Of a DNA stretch of 64,000 nt, positions 24,181 to 35,591 are shown piece by piece. The translations under genes were made by a program, and so were the position numbers. Source of the stretch: Lolium rigidum. Its lineage: Eukaryota > Streptophyta > Magnoliopsida > Poales > Poaceae. Below the pieces are notes generated by a model. The model was not told the origin of the DNA. It saw only the letters and a list, made by a program, of their open reading frames with translations, and made no database searches. Location: positions 41,193,047 through 41,257,046 of the forward strand of contig NC_061510.1 in the NCBI RefSeq assembly GCF_022539505.1, read 5' to 3'. Position 1 is the first letter of the stretch. Each line of letters opens with the position of its first letter.

Positions 24181-24898
24181 CTACTCATTGTTGTCGTTAG
24201 TTGCGTACCCCGGATGTTGTCGCCACCCACGATCAGCTCCTCCTCTTTCATCTTCATGTCCGCGACCGAGCCTCGTCATCGCCAAGGAAGCTGGCGCGGC
24301 AGTGTGTGTCCCATTCCCGAGGACCAAAATGTGTCCCACGTGGGGGAGTTGAGTGCGTAGGTGGGGTCTGCCCGCAGATCTGGTGGTAGGAGTTCTCCGT
24401 GGGGCCTGACCTCGTTGCTCCGCGCTATCCTTCCGGCGACACATGCATACTCCGCGAGTTGAGGTATCCAACTGGAAGGGCGAGGTGGACGTCGTTCCAC
24501 CCTACCAGCGTCTTCGTCTAGTAGAGCGACCACACCATGTCCACAACAACATATTAGCGGTAGCGTTGAGGCTTGGGCTGCAAGGACCCGACCTCGTGGT
24601 AATTCTTCGACTTCTTTCCATGGCCATGACTTGCCCATGTCCTTGTTGTGGGGACTTGCCGGTGGCCCAGCCTAGCCCGACCCAGCCTGACAAGCCCGGC
24701 CCGAACTAGACGTAAATCCCGTTTTCAACAAGCCTGAGCCTGGCCCGGCCCGACATTCGGGCTTCAAATTTATGCCCGACATGCAAGCCCGGCCCGGCCT
24801 GGCCCGAGATTTCCAGTCCAGGTCAGATCGGGCCGGGCAGCCCATGCCCAGCTGTACTCCCAGCTACGGAAGGATGCACCGCCAGGAGCTCCACTGCC
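24181..24898. other. No gene recognised; GC-rich low-complexity patch
   Basis: After the solo LTR the pre-insertion sequence resumes (contiguous with 6218). No domain-bearing frame is seen. From 24670 to 24840 there are many imperfect copies of GCCCGGCC, a degenerate simple repeat. Confidence 0.4.
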
Positions 24899-25350
24899 TA
24901 AGAGCATCTCCACTCTTCCCCCCGACGAGGCCCCCGGCGAGCCTTTTTTCCATCCGGACGGCGTAATTCGGCCCAGTCGCGCCCCCGGTTCCTCGTTTTC
25001 GTCCGGATTTGGGCCTAAATTCATACGGCGATCCCACGCCATCCCCGGCCCCCGGGAGCGCTCGGGGACTCCGGACGAAACGAAAGCGCGGGAAATACCG
25101 AGGAAACTTCCCGCGCGTCCGGTGGCCCCAACTTGTCGGCGAGAGAAACCGATCGTCGTCCTCATCGCATCGTCTTCCGCGCGCCGTAAAGCCTCGCCGC
25201 CGGTCCGCATTCGCCGGCCACGCGGCGAGTTAATGTCGTCGTCTTCCGCGCACGCATCGTCTTCCGCGCGCACTAAAGGCCGCCGCCGGTCAGCTCGCCG
25301 CGGACGCGTCGCATTCCACGCGGCATTAATCCCCCGCGCCGGGCCGCGCC

Positions 25351-25356
25351 TATATA
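25351..25356 (+). promoter_or_regulatory. TATA box of the H1 cargo gene
   Basis: TATATA, 74 bp before the ATG at 25425, with a short CT-rich leader in between. Confidence 0.5.
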
Positions 25357-25424
25357 CGCCGCACCGCTCGCCGCGAGGCGTACCCCGTGCTCCACTCTCC
25401 CTCCACTCTCCCTCTACTCTCCCG

Positions 25425-26017
25425 ATGGCGTTCTACGACGACGACGGCGCAGCCAACAACAGCTTCCCCCGCCGGTCGCTCCACGCGTGGGAGGGGCACC
25501 TCCTCCACCAGGCGGGGTACCCCTGCCCGCCGGACACGAGGCCTCCCGGCGGCGGGTGGCGGCTTAGTGCTGGCGGCGTACCAATCCCGTCGCCGCCTCA
25601 TGGCCACGCCCTCGACGTCGCCATCGAGGAGGCGTGGATGTCCTTGACGGAGGAGGAGAAGCGCGCGGACGACGCCGCACTGTACTGGGCCAGGCGCGAC
25701 TGGGAGCGCGAGGAGGCGGAGCAGCAGCGGCGGCTGCTGGACCTGGCCGCCGCACGCCAACTCGCCGCCCGCGCCGCTCCAACCGCCAACGACGATGTCG
25801 CGCGCTACCACCGTCCCTGCGACACCTCCATCCGGCGTCGCCGTCCCCGTCGTCGACCTCGAGTCCTCCGACGACGAATGGTACAAGCCATCCCCGGGGT
25901 GGGGAGACGCCGGCCGGGCGGCGAGCAGCCCGAGCCGCGCGGCCGAAGGTCAACGACGACGGCTCCGACGACGAAGGCGGCGACTACACGGTGTTCTACC
26001 GCCATTTCGGCATGTAG
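25425..26017 (+). pseudogene. Cargo gene of H1, uncharacterised grass protein family
   Basis: Starts MAFYDDDGAANNSFPRR. The N-terminal block has a Trp, then PCPPDTRPPGGGWRLSAGG, Pro-rich sequence and a charged helix (MSLTEEEKRADDAALYW). This block is related to the cargo of H2 (YPVPPDMRLPSSGGWKMAVNG). Frame changes after about 25800 are needed to follow the acidic VVDLESSDDEWYKP part and the C-terminal GSDDEGGDYTVFYRHFGM, which ends at TAG 26015-26017. The family is known to me only as hypothetical proteins, with no assigned function. The gene is flanked closely by the element ends, so it moves with the element. Confidence 0.6.
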
Positions 26018-26452
26018 AGCGCCGTGTTTTAAAATTAGCATTTGAATTCCCCTAGCCGAATTCGAAATATAGTCGAATTCGGCCTCTATGTATGACTCCG
26101 CCCGTTATATAATAAATATCATTAAATTTAGTCTATATTCACCCGTTTTTAGCCGTAGTTTGTCAAGTTTCCGTTTTTTAAATTCGCATCGTCGACTTCG
26201 CCTGGGCACGCGGCTAGGAAACTACTACTCCCCACGCCAAATCTTCCTCCAATCCGGACGAAAATTTCGCCGGATTTGGGCGTGGGGAGCGCCAACGAGT
26301 GGGGATGCTCTAACCCACGAGCCGGCCGTGGATCGGTCAATACATCCGGGTGGATCCGGTTTCGCGAGCACCAGGGGTACATACACGTAAACAGATATTT
26401 GCAGACCCGAGCCGAGCTTTGGACCTACTCCACCCCTCACTCCGCTTGGTAA

Positions 26453-28236
26453 GAGCATCTCCAGCCGCGTCCCCCAAAGCGTCCCCAAAACGCGCCGTAT
26501 TGAGCGTTTGGGGGACGTGTTTCGTTTGTGCCGCGTTTCGGGGACGTCGTTCCCAGTCGCGTCCCCCAAACAAAATTTCGGAAATTTTAAACTTAACGAG
26601 ATTCGATTAGATTCGTCCAAACTTACATAGATTCGAACGAAATTTGACTAAATTTAAACTATACCTAATCAAGAACCACTTGCGGCGGCCGGAGGCGTCG
26701 TAGTACTGCTGGAAGTTGTACATCTCGTCGGTGACGACCTCCTACTTGACGCGCTCGGGGACGGGCTCGTCCTTCACCAAGGCGCTTGGTCCTGCCTCGC
26801 CGTCGTCGGTGAGGTCCACGAGCGGCTTGCCGGAGTCGCGGATGGACATGGCGATCGCCGTCTCGACGTCGCCCCTCCAGGCGTCCTTGTCGTTGAGCGA
26901 CGCCAAGAACGCCGCCCGCGGACCCGGGCAGTCTTCGGGGTCGTCGCTGCTGGCGATGAGCCGCTGCTGCCGCTCGTACTCCGCCAGCAGCGCCGCCTGC
27001 GATGCTTCCTCCGGCACCTCCTTCACCTCCGGCTTCGGGATGAGGAGGGCGCCGCCGCGCCTCCCTTGCTGCCGCTGTCGCTGCCGCCACGCCTCGTGTT
27101 CACGGGCGTCGCCGGCTCCTCCTTGACCTCCCGTTTGGGGACGGTGTAGGGCGCCGAGCGGTACGACGAGGACGGCGTCGATCGCGCCGGTCTTGAGGAA
27201 GAAGAGTGCGAGGAGGACGAGTACGTCGTCCTCCTCGGCTGCCATTGCGGTGGTCCTCCTCGAGGAGACGGTGGCGGTGACGACGGCGTCTCCAACCTTG
27301 GAGCGCCGTTGCGGATGCCGCGGATGACGTTCTTGAGGGTGCGCCCCGGAACGCCCAGAACAGGGCGCGACCGTCCTTGTTCCAGCTGTTGGGCCCGCCG
27401 AGGAGCCCCTGGGTGCTGTGCATCTCGACGTCGTACTTCGCCTTGAAGTACGTCTTCCACCAAGCGTCGTTGTCGTTCGCCGCCCACGTCGGATCCTGCC
27501 GCTCGGCGGCGGTGAGTTGAGCCCGCCGGGCCCTGATGCCGTCCCTCCATTGCTCCGTGCCCGGCTTCGGCGGCGGCGGGAGGCCAATGCCGTTCACGGC
27601 CATCTTCCAGCCGCCGCTGCTTGGCAGCCGCATGTCCGGCGGGACTGGATATTGGACGTGGTACAGCTCCCACACCTCCGGCACAGTTAGGCTGCCGCGA
27701 CCGAAGCCGTTCGCGGCGGCGATCTTGCGGGAGGACGAGGTCGATATTGTCTGGAGCGGCGAGGAGAATGGAGGGGGGAGGCGGCGGCGACGAGAAGGTT
27801 TGGGGAGCGGTGAGAGATTGGGACGAACCGCGGGGCGTCTTAATGTACAGCGGCGGCAGCGGGGTGGTTGCACACAATAACGCCGGCGCGGACGGCCACG
27901 CGGCCATGCACGACGAGACGCGTCCCTGCGTCGCCTGGGAAAACAGGGATGCCATTAACGTTGCTTGACCAAAGGTAGGCGACAGGGCTTTAGGCTTCCG
28001 AGCCGCTGACGCGTCGGGCCCGCGTCGGGCCCGCGTCGGTTCGTTTCGCTTTTCGTTGTGTCCGGCGTGCCCGGAGCGTCCCCTGTGGGACGGGGACGGG
28101 TTCGGGGCGCCGGACATCGTATCATTGCGCGCCGGACAAAAATGGTCTCTGGAAAACGCGGCTGGAACTTTTTTTTGTCGGGTGAGCTCCAAATTGATTT
28201 GGGGGACGCTTTGGGGGACGCGGCTGAGAGACGCTC
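26453..28236 (-). mobile_element. PIF/Harbinger-type non-autonomous element H2
   Basis: Left end GAGCATCTCCAGCCGCG; right end complementary, read as GAGCGTCTCTCAGCCGCG (a few mismatches). TSD TAA at 26450-26452 and 28237-28239. The termini (about 230 bp at the gene's 5' side and 110 bp at its 3' side) are homologous to those of H3, although the cargo is different. The cargo is on the minus strand. Confidence 0.8.
26670..27740 (-). pseudogene. Cargo gene of H2, same uncharacterised family as H1 cargo
   Basis: The minus strand read in three frames gives a coherent protein. N-terminal GSLTVPEVWELYHVQYPVPP and SGGWKMAVNG, then WAANDNDAWWKTYFKAKYD and LGGPNSWNKDGRALFWAF (27330-27720). After a frameshift near 27340 come RTLKNVIRGIRNG and a Ser/Pro-rich part. 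After another frameshift near 27040 comes a helical region with ERQQRLIAS and AMSIRDSGKPLVDLTDDGE. TAG at 26742-26744 is followed in frame by EMYNFQQYYDASGRRKWF. No ATG is seen at the expected start. The function is unknown; the conserved aromatic-rich middle suggests a folded domain. Confidence 0.6.
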
Positions 28237-28239
28237 TAA

Positions 28240-28683
28240 GGCTTTCCCACAAACACATGGGCCCTCAACGTGGGTCGGGACTCGGGGCCATTCCCGTCAC
28301 TTTGGCATGGGGCGCACGGGGGGAGGAAACGCCTTTGCCTGCCTGCGCGCGCCACCCTGCCATGCACCTCAACGCGCGCACGTACGCTGTCCATGTGGGC
28401 CCACCTCTCAGACCCTGCCTGCCAACGCACGTACGTCTATGTCTTCCTGCCTCTCGCACATGGATGGTGTACGTGTACGCAGGCCGCAGAACGAGCTTTG
28501 TTAACACTTGCAGTCAAACACAGGATAGGATGCAAAAACAACGGGAAAGCAGCATTGCGGGTGCATCAACTCAGGCACATGGCGGAGAAGGACCAATCGC
28601 TAGCTCTAGGTTGCGTCACACAGTGCGAAACCCATTTCCAGCCCACCGAACGACCGACTGGCCAGTGCCGCACCGATACATCG
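28240..28683. other. Probable low-copy DNA without gene
   Basis: No repeat ends or domain-bearing frames. If the MITE and Helitrons are removed, this joins 40501-40783. About 55 bp at 28285-28341 resembles 59959-60008. Confidence 0.35.
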
Positions 28684-28691
28684 TTCGTAGC

Positions 28692-29218
28692 CAAGGTTTA
28701 AGATAGGGCCCTATTTCTCCGCTAATACCACGCAATAGCATATTTGGAGGGTCTACGCTAAATTTTAGTAATTTTATAGCACTATTTGTGAAATAGCATG
28801 ATATATCGTGCTAAAACTTCATAGCGTTAGCGCGCTATTTTTTCAAACAAAGTTGCTTTCACTTTTTTGTGGTGATGAAGTGCAATATGTTGGTTCATCT
28901 TCTAGATTAGAACTTAATATCGCTAATGCTGATGATTCTTAATAAATAATTTATGCTATGTTGTTGCCTTGTGGAATACTGATGTTAGCCTTATGAAAAA
29001 TTCGAGATCTATTTGTTGTATGTGGCTATGTATGTATGATTCAGTCATCTTTGGGACTAAATATTCAACCTTTTAAGCGAAATCCTTTATTTTTAGACTA
29101 TATTTAATATTTTTTCAAAACACTATTTGAAATATAGCACGCAATTAGCACGATATAGCGTTCATAACGTTTGAAGGAGACGGGCGCTATTTTATTTAGC
29201 ACGCTATTTTAAACCTTA
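28692..29218. mobile_element. hAT-like MITE
   Basis: 527 bp, AT-rich, without coding capacity. Ends are AAGGTTTAAGATAG and, inverted, AAGGTTTAAAATAG. The 8-bp TSD TTCGTAGC is at 28684-28691 and, because of later insertions, at 40493-40500. An 8-bp TSD fits the hAT superfamily. Internal copies of TAGCACGATAT and GCGCTATTT near both ends look like subterminal repeats. Confidence 0.75.
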
Positions 29219-29755
29219 CTAGGAAAATGCCCGCGCGTTGCAGCGGAACCTTTCCATCCATCTCCAACATCCCTCCTGATTTGATCGAATTTTTAATAGA
29301 ACATGCCCGCTAATCTTTTTTTGAGGGATTATTCTAGTCTCTTTGATTTGGAAATATTTACTGTTTTTATATTCGAACCTAAGAAGAAAATTCATGAACA
29401 ATTTTATTCTCAATTTCACATGAACATGAGCATGAACATGACACCACTGTCCTCTGTGATGAGAATGAGACTAACTCTAAAACTGATGTGTATGTTCAGA
29501 GACGAATTAGAAAGTCCAACCAACAGCGGTAAAGCACGCCGAGATGTACATGGACTCCAGCTGTCTTAGCTCTGTTACCTCGATGCTCCTTGGTTTAGTG
29601 CCGAAGCAAATATTGCAAAAAACTTTTGTTTGGGACAGTAAAATGAGCCGTGTGGAATTAATAGTCCATCAGTAACTACTAATACTTCTTGTCCCTGAAG
29701 CCAAACTTTGATCCATGAGTAGTACTTGTTAATTTCTATGGGAGGAACGATACCC

Positions 29756-29877
29756 TTGTTCGAGGGTTCGGTTACGTGTTATATTCGGTGGAAAGAGCCT
29801 CCACCGTGGCTTGTACAGGTTGGATACGTATCCAATTGGTGTACTACACCATATTGGATACATATCATTATACATGT
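29756..29877 (-). repeat. Probable short 3' LTR remnant of the Copia element
   Basis: Directly after the Copia stop there is a purine tract (AAGGGGGGG on the minus strand), then TATTAGACATG, close to the common Copia LTR start TGTTAGA with one change. The other end is not clear, so the left border is a guess. Confidence 0.35.
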
Positions 29878-32800
29878 CTAATACCCCCCCTTAATCTGAG
29901 CCGGACTAAGGTTCAGATTACGCTTAAACTCATCTAGTTTCTTGACACATAAAGGTTTGGTAAAACCATCAGCAATCTGATCCTTGCTAGAGATAAACCT
30001 AACATCAAGTTGCTTGCGAGCAACCCGTTCTCGAACAAAAAAGAAATCTATCTCAATATGCTTGGTGCGTGCATGAAAAACTGGATTTGCAGAAAGATAT
30101 GTAGCACCAAGATTGTCACACCATAGACTTGGACGTTCACGAAGAACCACGCCAAGTTCACGAACAAGAGTTTCAAGCCAAATAAGTTCAGAAGTTGCAT
30201 TGGCAAGAGCTTTGTATTCAGCCTCCGTGCTAGACCTGGAGACAGTAGGTTGTTTTCTGGCACTCCAGGAAATTAGATTAGGACCAAAGAAAATGGCAAA
30301 TCCTCCAGTAGACCGTCTGTCATCAAGGTCACCAGCCCAGTCTGCATCTGAATATGCACTAAGTAGTGTAGAGGGGGACTGCAGAAAAGTGAGTCCAATA
30401 GTGCGAGTGCCATGAATATATCGAAGAATCCTCTTGACAGCCGTCCAATGGGAAGTGGTAGGAGCATGAAGATACTGGCAAACCTTATTTACTGAGAATG
30501 AAATATCAGGCCTGGTAAGTGTCAGATACTGAAGTGCACCAACAATGCTTGTGTACCTCGTAATATCCTCAGAACCAAGAGGTGAACCATCATACAGTGT
30601 TAGCGTGTCTGTGGTGGATAGTGGCGTTGGACAAGGAGTACAGGAACTCATACCAACTCGATCCAATAAATCCGTAGCATATTTTTCTTGATTCAAAATA
30701 AGAGCACCAGACTTTCGATGAACTTCAAGACCCAAGAAAAAGTGAAGATCACCAAGGTCCTTAAGAGCAAATTCCGAGCTCAAATGGTGAAGAAGGGCGG
30801 AAATGGCTTGATCAGAGGAGCTTGTCACAATGATGTCATCAACATAAATAAGAATGAACATAGTGATACCTTGCTTGTCAAAAAGAAAAAGCGAAGTATC
30901 GGCCTTGGATGGAAAGAAACCAAGCATGCGAAGCTTGAAACTAAGGCGAGAGTACCATGCTCGAGGTGCTTGTTTAAGACCATATAATGCTTTGTCAAGC
31001 TTGCAAACATAGGTTGGGTTAGCGGAAGACTCAAAACCAGGTGGTTGTTTCATATAGACCTCCTCTTCCAGAACACCATGTAGAAACGCATTCTTTACAT
31101 CTAGCTGCCGTAAACTCCATCCTCGGGAAACTGATATAGAAAGAACAAGCCGAATTGTTGCAGCCTTGACAACAGGACTAAAAGTGTCTTCATAATCAAT
31201 GCCATACCGCTGTTTGAAACCCTTGGCAACAAGACGTGCTTTATACCTGTCAATTGTACCATCCGCATTTTTCTTGATACGATAAACCCATTTGCAGTCA
31301 ATAATATTGCGACGAGAGCTTGGAGGAACAAGATGCCATGTGTGATTAGCAAGTAGAGCATCATATTCATCTTGCATGGCAAGCTTCCAACGTGCATCTG
31401 TAAGGGCCTCAGAGAGATTTCTTGGTTCTCCTGTAGATGTGAGTAAAGCATAGCGAATAGTACCATCGGTATATTTTTTCGGTTGTCGTATACCTCGTTG
31501 GAGACGTGTTTGCACTCTAGTAGCAGGAGGAGGCTGCACAGAAGATCCAGGCTGTGGAACCTGAACCAGGTCGTCAGGCAGAGCAGAGCTGCTGCTAGTG
31601 GCTGTAGGCACCTGGTCGGGTGATGATGAGGGAGCAGAGGCTCTAGGCGACGTTGCAGACGCTCGTTGGAGCGGAGATTCCATGGTCGGGGAGCCAGGGG
31701 ACAGTTCCGGGGACCGCACAGCAGGGGAGGGAGCCGGCCCAGGGGACTGCGGCGACGTGGCGCTCGCAGACAGGTCCGGCGGAGGAGATTCCTCTCCACG
31801 CGCGGGAGGAGAGCGGGAGCGCTGCGACGGGACGCGTGCAGCGCGTCGACTGCCGCGCACAGGCGAATCTGCTGCAGGCGCATCAGGCGGGTGATCCAAG
31901 ACAGATTCTGCAGCATTGGGATCAGCGCCAGCTCCTGTTGTTTCAGGTGCTTCGGCTGTAGCATCATTTGATGTGCTGTTTGCACTGTTTTCACCAGAAT
32001 TTTGCCCAGAAAATTGTGCTGTAACCTGCGGAGGATCAACAACAGGAACAATGTGCAAATATTGATCATTAGCATGCACACCCCTATCATCTGAGGCCGG
32101 TGATGGTGTGTTGTCTGGGAGAAGCATTATTTCTTCGCGGAGGCGACGACCGGCATTTGGATGAAGAGATGCAAACGGGAAGATATTTTCATCAAATACA
32201 ACGTCTCGAGAAATATAAACTCGCCCTGTGCTGACATCTAGACATTTTACTCCTTTATGACGGGGGCTATACCCAAGAAACACACAACGTTTGGAACGAA
32301 AGGATAGTTTGTGTTTGTTGTATGGGCGGAGATTAGGCCAACAGGCACAACCAAAGACACGTAGAGGCTCATAGTTGGGCTTGACTTGAAGAAGTTTTTC
32401 AGTGGGAGTGGAGAGATTGAGCACCTTTGTAGGAAGCAAATTTATGAGGAAGGTGGCAGTAATGAAAGCATCATCCCAGAATTTGAGTGGCATGGAGGCG
32501 TTGGCAAGTAAAGCAAGACCAACTTCAACAATATGACGATGTTTACGCTCAGCGGAGCCATTTTGTTGATGAGCATGGGGACATGAAACATGATGAGCAA
32601 TACCAACACGTTGAAAAAATCCATTCAGTTTTTCATATTCACCACCCCAATCAGTTTGCATGGTGATAATCTTACGATTAAAGTGGCGCTCAACATATTG
32701 TTGGAAATCAAGAAACACTTGATAAACATCAGAACGCTTCTTAAGCAAGTAGATCCAAGTAAATTTGCTAAAATCATCGATGAAACTTACATAATATGCA

Positions 32801-33384
32801 TGTTTGCCTACAGAGAGAGGGGCGGGACCCCATACATCGAGAAAATCTGTTCCAAAGGGACTGTAGAAACACTAGTGGATACAGGATATGGTAGCCGATG
32901 ACTCTTAGCTCGTTGGCATGGATCACATATGTAAGAATTTATTTCCGGAGAATATGAAAGATTATTCTTCCTAAGAACTTGCTGAACAATAAAGGAGGAT
33001 GGATGCCCTAAACGACGATGCCACGTGGATGATGATGGCTTGATGGTGACTAGTGCATGCTTGGATGACCCGACGAAACTGGAACAAGGGGATATAAGCC
33101 ACCATGACAGGGACCTCTAAACACGACTTGCTTGGTTGCCTGATCCTTAATCAAGAAAAAGAAAGGGTGAATTTCAACAAAAGCATTATTGTCTAGGGCA
33201 ATTTTATGTGCAGAAAGAAGACTCATAGAAGCATCGGGAACATGAAGAATATTACGAAGTTGGATAGAACTATGGGGGGTGTGCAATGTAGAATGACCAA
33301 TATGAGCAATGTCCATACCTTGTCCACTAGCATTATGAACTTGATCACGCCCTTGATATGTGTCATGGACATTGAGACTCAATG
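29878..33384 (-). pseudogene. Copia retrotransposon pol (integrase, RT, RNase H), 5'-truncated
   Basis: The largest open frame, 32748-29878 (956 codons), covers the integrase core from after its first Asp (second Asp in [10 protein letters not shown], Glu in [14 protein letters not shown]), a Pro/Ser-rich linker, RT ([19 protein letters not shown]; catalytic YVDD at about 30836-30847) and RNase H ([28 protein letters not shown]). Upstream, the zinc-binding part (HRRLGHPS ... CDPCQQAK) lies at about 32880-33040 but is broken by two single-base deletions, near 32839 and 33075. Gag and protease are absent: the sequence stops at about 33384, the start of an inverted copy. Copia order (integrase before RT) is clear. 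Confidence 0.9.
32291..33317 (-). repeat. Left arm of a 1-kb inverted repeat
   Basis: This arm is part of the Copia integrase region. Its complement recurs at 33385-34413 with only about ten differences. The spacer is 67 bp (33318-33384). Confidence 0.95.
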
Positions 33385-34413
33385 TATGGACATTGCTCAT
33401 ATTGGTCATTCTACATTGCACACCCCCCATAGTTCTATCCAACTTCGTAATATTCTTCATGTTCCCGATGCTTCTATGAGTCTTCTTTCTGCACATAAAA
33501 TTGCCCTAGACAATAATGCTTTTGTTGAAATTCACCCTTTCTTTTTCTTGATTAAGGATCAGGCAACCAAGCAAGTCGTGTTTAGAGATCCCTGTCATGG
33601 TGGCTTATATCCCCTTGTTCCAGTTTCGTCGGGGTCATCCAAGCATGCACTAGTCACCATCAAGCCATCATCATCCACGTGGCATCGTCGTTTAGGGCAT
33701 CCATCCTCCTTTATTGTTCAGCAAGTTCTTAGGAAGAATAATCTTTCATATTCTCCGGAAATAAATTCTTACATATGTGATCCATGCCAACAGGCTAAGA
33801 GTCATCAGCTACCATATCCTGTATCCACTAGTGTTTCTACAGTCCCTTTGGAACAGATTTTCTCTGATGTATGGGGTCCCGCCCCTCTCTCTGTAGGCAA
33901 ACATGCATATTATGTAAGTTTCATCGATGATTTTAGCAAATTTACTTGGATCTACTTGCTTAAGAAGCGTTCTGATGTTTATCAAGTGTTTCTTGATTTC
34001 CAACAATATGTTGAGCGCCACTTTAATCGTAAGATTATCACCATGCAAACTGATTGGGGTGGTGAATATGAAAAACTGAATGGATTTTTTCAACGTGTTG
34101 GTATTGCTCATCATGTTTCATGTCCCCATGCTCATCAACAAAATGGCTCCGCTGAGCGTAAACATCGTCATATTGTTGAAGTTGGTATTGCTTTACTTGC
34201 CAACGCCTCCATGCCACTCAAATTCTGGGATGATGCTTTCATTACTGCCACCTTCCTCATAAATTTGCTTCCTACAAAGGTGCTCAATCTCTCCACTCCC
34301 ACTGAAAAACTTCTTCAAGTCAAGCCCAACTATGAGCCTCTACGTGTCTTTGGTTGTGCCTGTTGGCCTAATCTCCGCCCATACAACAAACACAAACTAT
34401 CCTTTCGTTCCAA
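33385..34413 (+). repeat. Right arm of the inverted repeat, with open integrase frame
   Basis: This plus-strand copy of the Copia segment runs from just before the integrase zinc finger to past the catalytic core. Unlike the left arm it lacks the two deletions, so one open frame (33206-34426) spans both zinc-finger and core motifs ([46 protein letters not shown]). The first 60 residues of that frame are read through the spacer and the antisense of the left arm and are not natural integrase. RT is absent, so it cannot be a working element. Confidence 0.9.
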
Positions 34414-35590
34414 TAATATGCTATGATCGAGAGGTAAAGGGTTGGAGTTGTGTCAGTATATCACTTCAGAGCTACTGTAAAATTACAATAATATGCTAGC
34501 AGACACATCTAAACAACACGGAATATAGTGGAATTTTTTAAAAATTATTTTCATGTGGCCAATATACACAATTCTATATTAGTAAAGTTTGTCAGTACAT
34601 AAACCATTACCAAGATGGCATACATCACTGAACGATGGAGTACTATTTATGTATCCAAGGATACTAACCGATTTGGAGTTGAGCCTGTAGCTTGGTAGGA
34701 CTTGGATCACGGCCACGAATTAGGCAGAACGCCTAGACAGAAAACCCGCAGAGCAAGATCCGATCGTTCGGTCTCGTCCCGTGCTGGACCTGCGGAGCAA
34801 GCACTGGTGTCCGGACAGGCAGGTCGACGCCGGCGATCTGGAGAAGAGGGAGGTGCGTCGTTGTTGACCTTGGCTCTACTCTTCCCCATGGCATCCGAGC
34901 GCCTTCGTCGATGACTGCGTGGCCTGCTTCGACTGCGTCGCCGTTGACCTCGGCTCGGCTCTTCCTCCATGGCATCCGTGCGCCTACTTAGATGGTTGTG
35001 TGGTCTGCTTCGATCATCGAGATGCCGGGGCGGCCATCGACAGTTCCTTGAGCTGGTGCTGCCCGACTCAGTTGTTCCGCCGGTTTCTTGATTCCCAACA
35101 TGGATTCTTTCATCGCGTCTGAGCAAATACGCCACAGGGTCTCAATCTCTAGCGGCATGCATCCAGGACGAAGAGCTTGTTCGCCTATTTGGAGATGGAG
35201 ACGCGGTACACGCCCATCGGGTCTCCTTCCTGGCGGCGTCGGACCCATGCGCTACTCGCGCACCTCCACGCGGATCTTGCTGGGACCAAGGGCGGCAGAA
35301 ACTTGCAAGACACTATCGTCGGGAAGGAGTAGATCGCCATCGATATCGTTGGTTTCAGGTAGAGGAGGATATGGCCTAGCTTGTCTAGGTTTAGGTCGTG
35401 CTCGCGAGGGAATAATATAGACGACGGATATTCAAGAAAACGGACAAACCATGAGTTCGCGCATGATTAGCAATCGGAGGCAACACAAATTGGACGATGG
35501 ACACGGGACGGAGGAAAATCAGCGACGGACGAAAATTTGAGGGACTTTGTACGGACGAAACCACGGAAACATTAGCTCCTTTATTATTAT
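34414..35590. other. Helitron A filler, no gene recognised
   Basis: AT-rich to 34700, then GC-rich. The GC-rich part contains a diverged tandem duplication of about 78 bp (34862-34939 and 34940-35017, sharing TTGACC...CCATGGCATCCG). Short frames on both strands have no recognisable domain. It may include captured gene pieces, but none can be named. Confidence 0.35.
34862..35017. repeat. 78-bp tandem duplication
   Basis: Two copies aligned by GTTGACCTTGGCT / GTTGACCTCGGCT, CCATGGCATCCG and GGCCTGCTTCGA / GGTCTGCTTCGA, roughly 80% alike by eye. Confidence 0.7.
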
Positions 35591-35591
35591 A

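Larger units (their letters stand above)
24902..26310 (+). mobile_element. PIF/Harbinger-type non-autonomous element H1
   Basis: Terminal inverted repeat GAGCATCTCCACTC at the left and its complement GAGTGGGGATGCTC at the right, with one mismatch. The 3-bp TSD is TAA at 24899-24901 and 26311-26313. TAA/TTA targets and GAGCATCTCCA-type ends fit the PIF/Harbinger superfamily. It carries one plus-strand cargo gene (25425-26017) and no transposase. Confidence 0.8.
29219..35590 (-). mobile_element. Helitron A, first unit of a head-to-tail array
   Basis: 3' end on the minus strand: a GC-rich hairpin stem-loop around TGCAACGCGCGG, then CTAG at 29219-29222, with A at 29218 as the flanking target base. 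The 5' side ends near 35590 with a recognisable but damaged version (TAATAATAAAGGAGCTAA) of the B and C ends, lacking the TCTATACC start. No Rep/helicase gene is seen, so it is non-autonomous. It contains the Copia pol remnant, its inverted copy and unassigned sequence. Confidence 0.65.

Noticed and set aside
31598..31971. Plus-strand frames in the Copia linker
   Set aside because: Shadow of the Pro/Ser-rich linker between integrase and RT.
32291..34413. Inverted repeat as an assembly artefact
   Set aside because: About ten differences including arm-specific indels make simple read folding unlikely; still worth a long-read check.
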